From: Phycisphaerae bacterium
Lineage (GTDB): Bacteria; Planctomycetota; Phycisphaerae; UBA1845; Fen-1342
NCBI GenBank assembly: GCA_022072445.1
Contig: JAJVHV010000017.1
Span: 24,115 to 88,114 of the forward strand
Direction: 5' to 3'
Length of the DNA: 64,000 nt
The position numbers and the translations under genes are program-made. Shown here piece by piece: positions 26,048-34,699 of this stretch; the first letter of the stretch is position 1, and every line of letters begins with the position of its first letter. The notes under the pieces are model-generated. The model was given only the letters and a program-made list of their open reading frames with translations. It ran no database searches and was not told the origin of the DNA.

Positions 26048-28141
26048 ATGGGTCAGATTCGCGTTCTGCCACAGGCCTTGGTGAACCGCATCGCCGCGGG
26101 CGAATGCGTCGAACGGCCCGCGAGCGTCGTCAAGGAACTCGTCGAAAACGCCCTCGACGCCGGCGCCGGGCGGATCGACATCGTGGTCGAGGGTGGCGGC
26201 CGCGACCTGATCCGCGTCAGCGACGACGGCCGCGGCATGGACGCCGACGATCTGCGGCTCTGCGTTCAGCCCCACGCCACCAGCAAAATCGCCGACGACG
26301 ACGATCTGTTTCGCATCCACACGCTCGGCTTTCGCGGCGAGGCTCTGCCGAGCATCGGTTCGGTGGCCCGGCTGCGCATCACGACCCGCCGCCAGGCTGA
26401 CCGGTCGAACCGGCCCGCGCCCGCCGAGCCCGGCTCTCCTGAGTTCCAATCAGCCGACGAAGACGGTGCGGCGCAGTGCGTTTCCGCCGCCGACGCGCAC
26501 ACGCTGACCGTCGAGGGTGGCTCTGTCGGGGCGCTCCAACCGGCCGGCGCGCCGCCCGGCACGGTCGTCGAAGTGCGCGATCTGTTCTTCAACGTCCCAG
26601 CCCGGCGGCGTTTTCTGCGGACGCCGCAGACCGAAATGTCCAACATCACCGAGCAGCTCGCGCGGATCGCGCTGCCGCATCCCGAGATCAGTTTCTCGCT
26701 GGTGCACGGCGGGCGGGTGGTGTATCGGCTGCCGGCCGCCGCGGAGCAGCGCAAGCGGCTGAGCGACTTTTACGGTCCGGAGCTGGCGAGCGTGCTGATG
26801 CCGGTGGCGCGCGCGGTCGAGGGTCTGCGCATTGACGGGCTGGTCGCGCCACCCGCGGAGTGCCGCGGGTCGTCGAAGTGGGAATACCTGTTCGTCAACG
26901 GCCGCTACGTGCGCGACAAGTTCGTCTCGCACGCGGTCAAGGAAGCCTACCGCAGCCTGATTCAGCCGGGGCAATATCCGGTCAGCTTCCTGTTCGTCAC
27001 GATCGACCCCGGCGCCGTCGACGTGAACGTGCACCCGATGAAGATGGAGGTGCGCTGGCGCGACTCGAACTTCATCCACGGACAAGTGTTGGCCGCCATC
27101 CGCGAACTGTTTCTGCGGACCAACCTCGACCGGCGGCTGCGAACGCCCGAGAGCGACGACTATCGCGAGCGCGTCCGCTCGGCGATGGTGGACTATTTCA
27201 CGCAGGCGCGGCCCGCGGCCGGCAGCGCGGCGGCGGTGCCCCCGGCGTCCGGCACGCTGCACCGCAGCGCTGGACCGCCGCTCGATCTCACCGGCGAACT
27301 CGCGACGCACCCGGGCGACGCGAGCCGCGTCGCGCATCGGCCGCAGCAAAGCGAACCGCCGGCCGTCAGTCCGCCTGCGGCGCATCTGATGCGGTTGCCG
27401 GCCGAATCTGCGCCGTTCGCGCCGCCGCCCTCACACGCGGAGCGCTTCGCGGGCGGCGCGCCCGATGAAGCACCGCCTGCGGCGAACGAGCCTTACCCGA
27501 CTGCGAGGTCCGACGCGGCACGCCGCGCGGCGGCCGAGCTAGTCGGCACTGCCGCGCCCGGCCCGGCTTCGCGGCAGACCGCCATCCAGATTCACAGAAG
27601 CTATCTGGTCGTCGAGACGGCCGACGGCCTGATGATCATCGACCAGCACGCGCTGCACGAGCGCGTGCTGTACGAGCAGCTTCGGCAGCGCATCGCGCAA
27701 CGGCCGCTCGAATCGCAGCGGCTGCTCATCCCCGACGTCGTCCGCGTCGCTCCCGACCGCATCGCGGCCCTTGAGCCGCACGCCGCGACGCTGGCGCGGC
27801 TGGGCATCGAGGTCCAGCCGGCCGGGCCCAACACGGTCATGCTCAGCGCCTTTCCGACGTTTCTGGAGCGGCTCGATCGGGTGGGATTCGTCCGCGGGCT
27901 GCTCGACGCCCTCGCCGAACACGGCGCCCGGCCCGAGACCGACTCGCTCGTTCACCATCTGCTCGACATGATGGCCTGCAAGGCGGCGGTCAAGGCGGGC
28001 GACGAGCTGACTTCCGCTGAGATCGCGGCGCTGCTCTCCAGCCGCGAGCTGGCCGAGCGCTCCAGCAACTGCCCGCACGGCCGGCCGACGACGCTGCATC
28101 TGACGCTCCGCGATCTGGAGCGGCAATTCAAGCGGCATTGA
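26048..28141 (+). CDS. mutL: DNA mismatch repair protein MutL, endonuclease type
   Basis: A 697-residue protein. The GHKL ATPase is complete: NRIAAGECVERPASVVKELV, ENALDAGAG, SDDGRGMD, HATSKI and TLGFRGEALPSI. A transducer domain has VNVHPMKMEVRW. A long Ala/Pro linker (about 370-510) follows. The dimerisation/nuclease domain has DQHALHERVLYE (DQHAxxExxxxE, near residue 532), MACKAAVKAGDELT and CPHGRPT, the zinc-binding set of nicking MutL homologues, unlike methyl-directed E. coli MutL. The ATG at 26048 follows GGGAGCGG; a TATACT lies at 25998-26003. No mutS is in the window. Confidence 0.93.
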   Translation: MGQIRVLPQALVNRIAAGECVERPASVVKELVENALDAGAGRIDIVVEGGGRDLIRVSDDGRGMDADDLRLCVQPHATSKIADDDDLFRIHTLGFRGEALPSIGSVARLRITTRRQADRSNRPAPAEPGSPEFQSADEDGAAQCVSAADAHTLTVEGGSVGALQPAGAPPGTVVEVRDLFFNVPARRRFLRTPQTEMSNITEQLARIALPHPEISFSLVHGGRVVYRLPAAAEQRKRLSDFYGPELASVLMPVARAVEGLRIDGLVAPPAECRGSSKWEYLFVNGRYVRDKFVSHAVKEAYRSLIQPGQYPVSFLFVTIDPGAVDVNVHPMKMEVRWRDSNFIHGQVLAAIRELFLRTNLDRRLRTPESDDYRERVRSAMVDYFTQARPAAGSAAAVPPASGTLHRSAGPPLDLTGELATHPGDASRVAHRPQQSEPPAVSPPAAHLMRLPAESAPFAPPPSHAERFAGGAPDEAPPAANEPYPTARSDAARRAAAELVGTAAPGPASRQTAIQIHRSYLVVETADGLMIIDQHALHERVLYEQLRQRIAQRPLESQRLLIPDVVRVAPDRIAALEPHAATLARLGIEVQPAGPNTVMLSAFPTFLERLDRVGFVRGLLDALAEHGARPETDSLVHHLLDMMACKAAVKAGDELTSAEIAALLSSRELAERSSNCPHGRPTTLHLTLRDLERQFKRH

Positions 28142-28297
28142 AGTCCCGGACAGGTCTGGCGCCCACGGCACAGCGTCTGGGGGACCGGCCTCTGGTAGAC
28201 CTGCCTCTGCGGGACCGGCCTCTGGCGGGTTTAGCTAGCTAGACTGGACGAAGTCCGGCCCGGGCACGTTGCCGCCGTTGGCGACCTGCCGATACCG

Positions 28298-28927
28298 CTA
28301 GCCAAGCGCCTCCACCATCGACCGCGCCTGTCGCGCCACCGCGGCACGCGGGTTGTCCTGCTGCCGCCGAATGAACCCCGCCGCGTCGGCCCGCCGACAC
28401 ACGTCCGTTCCCAACGCTTCGAGCGCCTTGAGCGCCGCGCCGATCGCCACGTTGCGGCACTCGGCGGTCTTGAAGCTTGCCCGCTGCACGTCGAGCAGCG
28501 CCGGCACGATCTGCTCGACCAGGTCTGCCCGGCACGAGGCGATGCGGCCGGCACCCTCGATCGCGTTCGCCGCACTCACCAGATTCCCGGACGTGATGAG
28601 CGAAAGGTACGCGTCGAGGACCGCGTCGATCCTGCCGTCAGCATCGGCGTGCGCCAGCGATGCGATGATCTGCGTCGCGTTCCAGCAGACCACCTTGCTC
28701 GGGCTGCCCAGCAGCGCCGCAATGGCGTCAAAATGCGGGTAGACGCGCGGCGGGTCCCTGCGGGCGGTCGCGACCAGCGCCTTGCCCGCCGCGAAGCGCG
28801 CCGTGCCGCTCGGCGACGCCATCACCCGCACCGCTCCGGGCACCTGCGCACGCGGAATCAGACGCGGTTCGGCTCGTTCGCGCTTCTGCCGGCGAACCTT
28901 CGGCTGGCGGGTGCTTGCGAGGGCCAT
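28298..28927 (-). CDS. HEAT-repeat-like helical protein
   Basis: A 209-residue all-helical protein with three to four HEAT-like units (FAAGKALVATARRDPPRVYP, LGSPSKVVCWNATQIIASLA, LVSAANAIEGAGRIA, FKTAECRNVAIGAALKALEA). The first 30 residues are very basic. No signal peptide. Likely a protein-binding scaffold. It is the last gene after DUF1801, DUF998 and SRPBCC genes, 92 bases downstream, so it may belong to the ArsR-controlled unit. Confidence 0.65.
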   Translation of the reverse strand: MALASTRQPKVRRQKRERAEPRLIPRAQVPGAVRVMASPSGTARFAAGKALVATARRDPPRVYPHFDAIAALLGSPSKVVCWNATQIIASLAHADADGRIDAVLDAYLSLITSGNLVSAANAIEGAGRIASCRADLVEQIVPALLDVQRASFKTAECRNVAIGAALKALEALGTDVCRRADAAGFIRRQQDNPRAAVARQARSMVEALG

Positions 28928-29019
28928 GGAATCTCCTCCTCGCTCGACGTGAGGCGCGACACCCCGTCTGCCTCACGCGACACCCTCATTCTACCACCCC
29001 GCGTCCGGCGGCGGCAGCA

Positions 29020-29430
29020 TCACTTCCGGGTCGTCGTGCCGCGGCGCGACGAACCGGCAGCCGCGGCCGCGTTCTCGGCGATGCGGGCCTTCACCAGTTT
29101 CCGTACCAGGGCTGCCGGCAGCGGGCGATCGGGCTGAAAGCGGATCGTGCCCTTGCTGGTGTCGTAGCCCTCCAGCGCCTCGCGATGCGCCGCGATGGTC
29201 TTGTCGCTCATGAGATAAAACGCGCAGTGCTTGGCAGTCGCGCCCAGCGCCACGAGCATCCGGCCCTGATGCCGAAACGCCGCAAGCTGGTAGCTGATGC
29301 ACTCCTCGGCACCCGGCGCCGCGGCGCGGATCGTGCGGCGGAGCTTCTGCAGCGCGGCGCGCTGCTCCGTGCCCAATGCGGCGAGGTACTCGTCAAATGA
29401 CGTCGCTGCGGTCCTGGACTCACCTGGCAT
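29020..29430 (-). CDS. DUF1801 / YdhG-like protein
   Basis: A 136-residue cytosolic protein with the family plan: SFDEYLAALGTEQRAALQKL, AAPGAEECISYQLAAF, GRMLVALGATAKHCAFYLMS and KGTIRFQPDRPLPAALVRKL. Members are small alpha/beta proteins with proposed iron-chaperone or unknown roles. It overlaps the membrane gene upstream by eleven bases, showing operon membership. The C-terminal tail is low complexity. Confidence 0.85.
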   Translation of the reverse strand: MPGESRTAATSFDEYLAALGTEQRAALQKLRRTIRAAAPGAEECISYQLAAFRHQGRMLVALGATAKHCAFYLMSDKTIAAHREALEGYDTSKGTIRFQPDRPLPAALVRKLVKARIAENAAAAAGSSRRGTTTRK

Positions 29431-30121
29431 CCGGCATCCTCCTCGAGCGCCGCGCGCCGGCCGCCCATCCCGCGATCAGCATGAGCCACGCGGCGTGAGA
29501 CAGGATCATGATTCGATTCGGCCAGCCCAACCGCGTCTCGGGACCAGGCCTGCCGCCGGCCGCTGGCAGCACGCTCATCATAGCCCAGACGAAAACGACG
29601 GTCCCCGCGAGCGGGATCCACGCGCTCCAGAAGAGTCCCGGCCGGTAGACCCGCCACGCCGGGCTACGCGACAGGCTCCAGTTGATCAGCAGCGCTGCCA
29701 GCGGAATCATGTCCAGCATGGCGCCCAGCTCGTGCAGCCGACCGCGACCGGTCGGAGTCGGGTCGGCTGCCGTGAGCGAGTCACACTCGAAGATCGCCGC
29801 GAGCACCATGCCGGCCGCGCTGGCTGCCAGCATCAACAACCCGAGATAGCCCGCGATAGTCCGGACGTGTGCCAGCAAGGCCGCGCCCAGGCTGATGCAG
29901 CTCAGCGCCAACGCCACGAACGCCGCGCGCATCACCCAGCCGAAGTCGCCCAGCTCATACTCGCTGATGAAGCGCCGCGACGGATCGAGCTCCGGTTTCA
30001 GCAGGTGCAGCACGGCCAGCAGGACGACAAACGCCGCGCCGCACGCGAGCGCGAGCTGCGCCGCCCCGCGCGGCGGCACAGCGCAATCGCGACCCGTTTG
30101 CGGAAGCGCCGCGCGCGTCAT
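29420..30121 (-). CDS. DUF998 family membrane protein
   Basis: A 233-residue inner-membrane protein with about six helices and the family signatures SRRFISEYELGDFGWVMRAA and FECDSLTAADPTPTGRGRLH in the first loops. Function of DUF998 is unknown. Its ATG overlaps the SRPBCC stop (ATGA), and its end overlaps the DUF1801 start, so all three are translationally coupled. Confidence 0.85.
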   Translation of the reverse strand: MTRAALPQTGRDCAVPPRGAAQLALACGAAFVVLLAVLHLLKPELDPSRRFISEYELGDFGWVMRAAFVALALSCISLGAALLAHVRTIAGYLGLLMLAASAAGMVLAAIFECDSLTAADPTPTGRGRLHELGAMLDMIPLAALLINWSLSRSPAWRVYRPGLFWSAWIPLAGTVVFVWAMMSVLPAAGGRPGPETRLGWPNRIMILSHAAWLMLIAGWAAGARRSRRMPDAR

Positions 30122-30642
30122 CGCTTCATGCCCGCGAGGATCGCATCCAGCGCGTCGTAGCCGGCCGCCACGCCACGCTCCATGCCCGACGTCAGCGCCG
30201 CGTCGCGCGCCTCCTTCGAGTTGAACAGCAGCGTCATCCGCAGGTGTGTCTTACCGCCCGACTCCGTCAGCTCAAGCGTCGCAAGCAGTTCCCACGGTTC
30301 GGCGTCCGCGCAATCCGAGCCGCAACCCCCGGCGCCAGGCCCCATCGTCATGAGTTCGTTGTGTACGATCCTTGCGGGCGGGACGACTTCGCGGTGCTCC
30401 CCCCAGATCGACAGCGCCCGCTCGCCGTTCGGCCCGTTCCACTCCCAGCGATACTTGCCGCCCACCCGCACGTCCATCTCGCACGCCGCCCACGACCACC
30501 CGGGCGGCGTGAACATCCACTGCCTGACCAGCTCGGGTTTGGTCATGGCGTCCCAAACGAGCCGCCGCGGCGCATCGAACGCGCGCGTCATGACGATCTC
30601 AAGGTTCGACGGCGTCGTGACTTTCAGGCCGGTGCTGTTCAT
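30118..30642 (-). CDS. SRPBCC / AHSA1 family protein
   Basis: A 174-residue START-like fold protein: IVMTRAFDAPRRLVWDAMTK, VRQWMFTPPGWSWAACEMDV, RVGGKYRWEWNGPNGERALS, and a C-terminal amphipathic helix (GMERGVAAGYDALDAILAGM). The fold has a hydrophobic ligand cavity; members of this group commonly sit beside an ArsR regulator, as here. The ATG giving MNSTGLKVTT is chosen; the much longer frame crosses the regulator. Ligand unknown. Confidence 0.87.
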   Translation of the reverse strand: MNSTGLKVTTPSNLEIVMTRAFDAPRRLVWDAMTKPELVRQWMFTPPGWSWAACEMDVRVGGKYRWEWNGPNGERALSIWGEHREVVPPARIVHNELMTMGPGAGGCGSDCADAEPWELLATLELTESGGKTHLRMTLLFNSKEARDAALTSGMERGVAAGYDALDAILAGMKR

Positions 30643-30731
30643 CGATCGATCCTCTCTGGTGAGTGGGTTATCCGATACGGAGTTCCGTAACGCGCGTGTC
30701 CTCGGGCGTGCCCGCGTCGGCGATGCGAGCT

Positions 30732-31202
30732 TCAGACCTCGCCCGCACCCTCGCCGCGCTCTTCCGACTTCATCACCTCCAGCAGCGCATCCAGCGCCTG
30801 GAAGCGCTTCTCCCACAACGCGCGGAATTGCTCGGTCCACAGGGCGACCGCCCGAAGCGGCGTCGCCTTCAGCCGGCACACATGCTCGCGCCCGGACACG
30901 CGCCGCCTCACCAGCTTCGCCCGCTCCAGCACGCGAACGTGTTTGGAGGCCGCCGGAAACGACATCCGCAACGGCGCGGCCAGCTCGCTCAGGTTCCACT
31001 CGCCCTCCGCCAGACGCCGGATCATCGAGCGGCGTGCAGGGTGCGCCAGGGCGTGAAAGACGCGGTCCAGGCTGGGAGAGAGGTCCACGCTGGGCGAACC
31101 CCGCGCTTTCGCCGAACGCGGCAGGCTGGGCGAGTGGCGACGATCCGGCGTGCGCTGCGGGGAGCGCGAGCGGCGCGATGCGGGCGGACGATTTGTAACC
31201 AT
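30732..31202 (-). CDS. ArsR-family transcriptional regulator
   Basis: A protein of up to 156 residues with a winged helix-turn-helix: DRVFHALAHPARRSMIRRLA, LSELAAPLRMSFPAASKHVR, VLERAKLVRRRVSGREHVCR. No cysteine metal site is apparent, consistent with the AHSA1-linked subgroup. The ATG at 31202 lies seven bases after a TATACT -10 box, which would give a leaderless mRNA. A GTG at 31088, directly before the folded domain, is an alternative start. Residues before the domain are low complexity. It probably represses its own operon through two AACCA-N2-TGGTT sites. Confidence 0.85.
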   Translation of the reverse strand: MVTNRPPASRRSRSPQRTPDRRHSPSLPRSAKARGSPSVDLSPSLDRVFHALAHPARRSMIRRLAEGEWNLSELAAPLRMSFPAASKHVRVLERAKLVRRRVSGREHVCRLKATPLRAVALWTEQFRALWEKRFQALDALLEVMKSEERGEGAGEV

Positions 31203-31248
31203 GTGGTTTAGTATATCCGCTCCCGCCAAGACGGGCAACCATTTGGTT
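31197..31248 (-). promoter_or_regulatory. ArsR operon promoter with twin operators
   Basis: Read leftward, TTGCCC at 31238-31233, a 17-base spacer, and TATACT at 31215-31210. Two palindromes, AACCA-N2-TGGTT, sit at 31237-31248 (overlapping the -35) and 31197-31208 (overlapping the start region and the ATG). Their centres are 40 bases apart. The geometry is that of an autorepressed promoter. Confidence 0.7.
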
Positions 31249-31475
31249 TAATATTTTCGCAGATCCCGATCCTCCGACCGCCCCACCGGGCCAGAGCGCC
31301 CACCCCCAACGCCGCGCGCGGAATACACCATTTCCCTAGCGCCGGGCATCCCAGGGGCTGTCATCGCGGCGTGCAAACCGCTACACTGACGGCAAGGGTG
31401 TGTTCCAAGCGCTCCGCCGACCGCGGGAGCGCTAACCTCAATGCCCATTCCAGACTGCGATGCAAGGAGTGTTCA

Positions 31476-32222
31476 ATGGTACGGTTCCGGATAACGTTGA
31501 TCGCGCTGCCGCTGCTCGTCGCGGGCTGCCAGCCAAGCGGCTCAACGTCGATGCAGACCAGCGCGCCGCCGTCCAACGAGCGCGTGCTCGCGGCGATGGC
31601 GCCCGGCGCGCCCGATGAGTCGAAAGGCGCGGCCAGCCCGATCGACGACTATCGCCGCGGACGGGTGATCGCCGCGATGCGCGGCCTGCGCTACGAAAGC
31701 GGCCTCGTCGAAATCGACGCTGCCGAGGCCGGCAAGATTGTCGCCACGCAGGACCCCGACGAAGCGGCCGCGGAGAACGCCCGGGGGCGGCAACTGCTCG
31801 ACGAGGGCATGTCGGTCGAGGCCGTCGCGGCCCACACCCGCGCCGTCCTGCTCGCGCCCAACGTCGCAGCCTACTACGACGCGCTCGGCACCGCGCTGGT
31901 GACCAAGGGGCGGATCGCGGAGGCGCTGGCAAGCTATCGGACGGCGTTGAAGCTCGATCCGCGGCTGATTGAAACGCGCTATCGCGCCGGCAACATGCTC
32001 GAGATGCTCGGCCGCTCGGACGAAGCCATCGCGGTTTGGGAGGACGTAGTCGCGCAAATGCCGGCGCATGCCGATGCGCATCGCAAGCTCGCGATCGCGC
32101 ACTATTTCCAGGGTCGTTACGACGCGGCCTGGGTTGAAACTCACCTCGTCGAGGCCCTGGGTCAGTCGGTGCCGCCGCAATTCCGAAAGTTGCTCGAAGG
32201 CCAGATGGCCGAGCCGCAGTGA
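31476..32222 (+). CDS. TPR lipoprotein
   Basis: A 248-residue protein. AAGGAG six bases before the ATG decides the start. MVRFRITLIALPLLVAGCQP is a lipoprotein signal with Cys18. After a Ser/Pro linker, TPR units occupy residues 120-240: GRQLLDEGMSVEAVAAHTRA, AYYDALGTALVTKGRIAEAL, ETRYRAGNMLEMLGRSDEAI, DAHRKLAIAHYFQGRYDAAW. Anchored in a membrane leaflet and probably a scaffold. It is followed 59 bases later by the Asp-box/dockerin gene. Confidence 0.8.
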   Translation: MVRFRITLIALPLLVAGCQPSGSTSMQTSAPPSNERVLAAMAPGAPDESKGAASPIDDYRRGRVIAAMRGLRYESGLVEIDAAEAGKIVATQDPDEAAAENARGRQLLDEGMSVEAVAAHTRAVLLAPNVAAYYDALGTALVTKGRIAEALASYRTALKLDPRLIETRYRAGNMLEMLGRSDEAIAVWEDVVAQMPAHADAHRKLAIAHYFQGRYDAAWVETHLVEALGQSVPPQFRKLLEGQMAEPQ

Positions 32223-32281
32223 ATCGCGCTTCGACCCATGAATCGATCTGGAAAACCCCTCAATCCGGAAAAACAGAGCAC

Positions 32282-34021
32282 ATGAACACGAAACATACAC
32301 GATACAGCAAGCTGGCCGGCGCGTGCCTGCTGGCAATTATGTCCTCGACCGCCCTGGCACAGACCGTCGGCCCTCAGGTGCGGATCGACGTCAACGGCGG
32401 AACCGACGCAGCGAACGAAACCTCGATGGCGTCGGTCGAAGGGGCCCCGCTTGAAGCCGTCGGCGTCTGGAACGACTGGCGCGACAGCACCGCGTCCGAG
32501 ATCATCCGCATGGGCGTGGCCGCCACCATCGACGGCGGCGCGACCTGGACCGACTTTCTCGTCCGCCCGCCGCTCGCGAACCAGTCGTCGGTCGAAGGCG
32601 ACCCGATGACGGCGTATGACACGCGCACCGGGACCCTGTGGGTGGGCGCGATCTCGTTTGCAGGCAATGGCGGCGTGTTTGTGGCGCGGAAGAACCCCGG
32701 CCTGACGACCTTTCAGCCCTCGGTCATGGCCCGCGCGACCTCCAGTGCCGACAAATGCTGGATGGCCGCCGGCATCCGGCCGGGTCTGCCCAACTCAACG
32801 CGCCTCTACATCGCCTTTAACCAGGGCGTCATCTGGTCCGACGACATGGGGGCAACCTGGACCGCGCCGAAGTCGCTCGGCACCGGCATCGGCTTTCTGC
32901 CGCGCGTCGGGCCGGCGGGCGAACTCTACGTCGCCTACTGGGACTTCGGCACCGGCGTCCTGCTGAAGCGCAGCCTCGACGGCGGGACGACCATCACCTC
33001 CCACACCATCGCGACGCGCATGGTCACCTGGGGAACGCAGGACGGGTCCAAATTCCCCGGCCGCTTCCGCGTGCCGCCGATGAATTACCTCGCCGTCGAT
33101 CCGGTCAGCGGCACGCTCTATTGTGTCTACTTCGACCAGACCTCGGTGGACGCCAACGGCGCCAACATCGACCTCTACTTCACCAAGTCGACCAACCAGG
33201 GCACCACCTGGACCACGCCCGTCGTCATCAACGGCGATTCCAACCCGCGCGGCGACCAGTTCTGGCCATGGCTCGAGGTCGATCAGTGCGGCGCGCTGCA
33301 CATGGTGTTCCTCGACACGCGCGGCATCGTGCAGGCCGACAACACCATCAACGGCATGTTCAACGCCTATTACTCGTATAGCGACGACGGCGGCGCGACG
33401 TGGGCCGAGACGAAGCTCACGCCCGCGGCGTTCAACAGCAATAACGACGGCCTGAATCGCAGCGACCAGTTCATGGGCGACTACCTGGGGCTGGGCCTGG
33501 GCGCCGATCGCGTCTATCCCTGCTATCTGTCCAGCCAGAACGGCGACACCGACATCTTCACGAACGTCGTCATCACGCCTGACCCGGAGGCGCCCACCTC
33601 GGTCACCGTCAATCGCGAGGGCTTCTGCCGCGACGACGCCGGCACGATCACGCTGACAGCCGTCGGCGGGTCGGGCTCGCGGATGCGCTGGTTCGACGAC
33701 GCGTGCGGCGGACACCAGATCGGAACGGGCAACCCGCTCGTGATCGCCTCGCCGACGGACACGACCACGTATTACGCGCGCTGGGAGACCTGCGCCGGCG
33801 ACTCCGCGTGTGCCAGCGCGAGCGTGTTCGTGCAGATTCCGTGCGACGCGAACTGCGACGGCAGCGTCAACGGGTTCGACGTCGACCCATTCGTCGAGCA
33901 GCTCACCGGCGGCGGCGGCTCGCCCTGCGCCGACTGCATCGGCGACATGAACGGCGACGGGTCGGTGAACGGTTTCGACGTCGACGACTTTGTCGCCGCT
34001 CTTCTCGCCGGAGGGTGCTGA
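32282..34021 (+). CDS. Secreted Asp-box (sialidase-like propeller) protein with dockerin-like tail
   Basis: A 579-residue exported protein. Signal: SKLAGACLLAIMSSTALAQ. Asp-box repeats (S/T-x-D-x-G-x-T-W) recur: TIDGGATW, SDDMGATW, SLDGGTTI, STNQGTTW, SDDGGATW, marking a BNR beta-propeller at about 40-430. An Ig-like segment with paired Cys (FCRDDAGTITLTAVGGSGSR) follows. The tail has two dockerin-like repeats, CDANCDGSVNGFDVDPFVEQ and GDMNGDGSVNGFDVDDFVAA. No catalytic sialidase set (RIP motif, Glu/Tyr) is evident, so binding rather than hydrolysis is likely. The ATG at 32282 is chosen for the signal peptide. Confidence 0.85.
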   Translation: MNTKHTRYSKLAGACLLAIMSSTALAQTVGPQVRIDVNGGTDAANETSMASVEGAPLEAVGVWNDWRDSTASEIIRMGVAATIDGGATWTDFLVRPPLANQSSVEGDPMTAYDTRTGTLWVGAISFAGNGGVFVARKNPGLTTFQPSVMARATSSADKCWMAAGIRPGLPNSTRLYIAFNQGVIWSDDMGATWTAPKSLGTGIGFLPRVGPAGELYVAYWDFGTGVLLKRSLDGGTTITSHTIATRMVTWGTQDGSKFPGRFRVPPMNYLAVDPVSGTLYCVYFDQTSVDANGANIDLYFTKSTNQGTTWTTPVVINGDSNPRGDQFWPWLEVDQCGALHMVFLDTRGIVQADNTINGMFNAYYSYSDDGGATWAETKLTPAAFNSNNDGLNRSDQFMGDYLGLGLGADRVYPCYLSSQNGDTDIFTNVVITPDPEAPTSVTVNREGFCRDDAGTITLTAVGGSGSRMRWFDDACGGHQIGTGNPLVIASPTDTTTYYARWETCAGDSACASASVFVQIPCDANCDGSVNGFDVDPFVEQLTGGGGSPCADCIGDMNGDGSVNGFDVDDFVAALLAGGC

Positions 34022-34164
34022 CGGAGCGGATTCGCGTCGGCGGCATGGTTGTCACTCGCCGGTCGTGTCCGGGCAGGCCAGGGCGCGCCTGGGCACGATC
34101 GGCGTACACTTGACGCGGCCGCGCGCGGCGCGTAGGCTCGCACTGGCGTTAGAGTCGTGTTTCA

Positions 34165-34239
34165 CGGGGCGTGGCGCAGTCTGGTTAGCGCGTCTGCATG
34201 GGGTGCAGAAGGTCGCTGGTTCGAATCCAGTCGCCCCGA
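34165..34239 (+). tRNA. tRNA-Pro (anticodon GGG)
   Basis: A 75-base tRNA. Acceptor CGGGGCG pairs with CGCCCCG. The anticodon loop is ATGGGGT, so the anticodon is GGG. The T-arm is CTGGTTCGAATCCAG. Discriminator A, CCA not encoded. Confidence 0.95.
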
Positions 34240-34283
34240 GTTGACTGGCCGAGTTTGAACGCGGGAGTGTACAATCTCACATC

Positions 34284-34490
34284 ATGAAGCTGACCATCGA
34301 GATCGAACAGGAAGCAGACGGTCGTTGGATCGCGGAAGTTCCTGAACTCCCCGGTGTCATGGTCTACGGAGCCTCGCGAGACCAGGCCATCGCGAACGCT
34401 GAGGCCTTGGCGTTCCGGGTGCTCGCCGAACGCCTGGAGAACGGCGAGCCGATTCCGCAACTGCCGATGCTGTTTGCAGTTGCGTCGTGA
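34284..34490 (+). CDS. hicB: HicB-family antitoxin
   Basis: A 68-residue protein with the HicB-like fold: LTIEIEQEADGRWIAEVPEL, PGVMVYGASRDQAIANAEAL. It lacks a long C-terminal DNA-binding domain, so is a short-form antitoxin. It would neutralise the downstream toxin by direct binding. The stop overlaps the toxin GTG (GTGA), so the two are coupled. It lies 45 bases after tRNA-Pro, a common integration position. Confidence 0.8.
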   Translation: MKLTIEIEQEADGRWIAEVPELPGVMVYGASRDQAIANAEALAFRVLAERLENGEPIPQLPMLFAVAS

Positions 34491-34699
34491 GTCGATGGCC
34501 CGCCACACCCGCGCGGCGCGTCCTGGCAGCGCTGTTTCGAATCGGCTGGACCCTCAAGCGACAGACGGGCTCGCATCGAACCCTGTCGAGAGGCGGCTGG
34601 GCCGATTTCGTCTTTGCCTTCCACGACAGCGAGGAGATCGGGCCACGCATGCTCGCCCGAATCGCGAAGCGCACCGGACTCAACCCGCAAGACCTTTGA
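34487..34699 (+). CDS. hicA: HicA-family toxin (mRNA interferase)
   Basis: A 70-residue protein of the dsRBD-like HicA fold. It has AALFRIGWTLKRQTGSHRTL with the catalytic His in GSHR, a short beta-hairpin (ADFVFAFHDSEEI) and a C-terminal RMLARIAKRTGL helix. Members cleave mRNA and are held by HicB. The GTG overlaps the hicB stop. Order hicB-hicA is the reverse of the classical E. coli order but is frequent. Confidence 0.82.
   Translation: MSRWPATPARRVLAALFRIGWTLKRQTGSHRTLSRGGWADFVFAFHDSEEIGPRMLARIAKRTGLNPQDL

Noticed and set aside
28142..28297. Possible small gene after mutL
   Set aside because: The stretch is short repeats of GGGACCGGCCTCTGG and a CTAG-rich patch with no coding signal.
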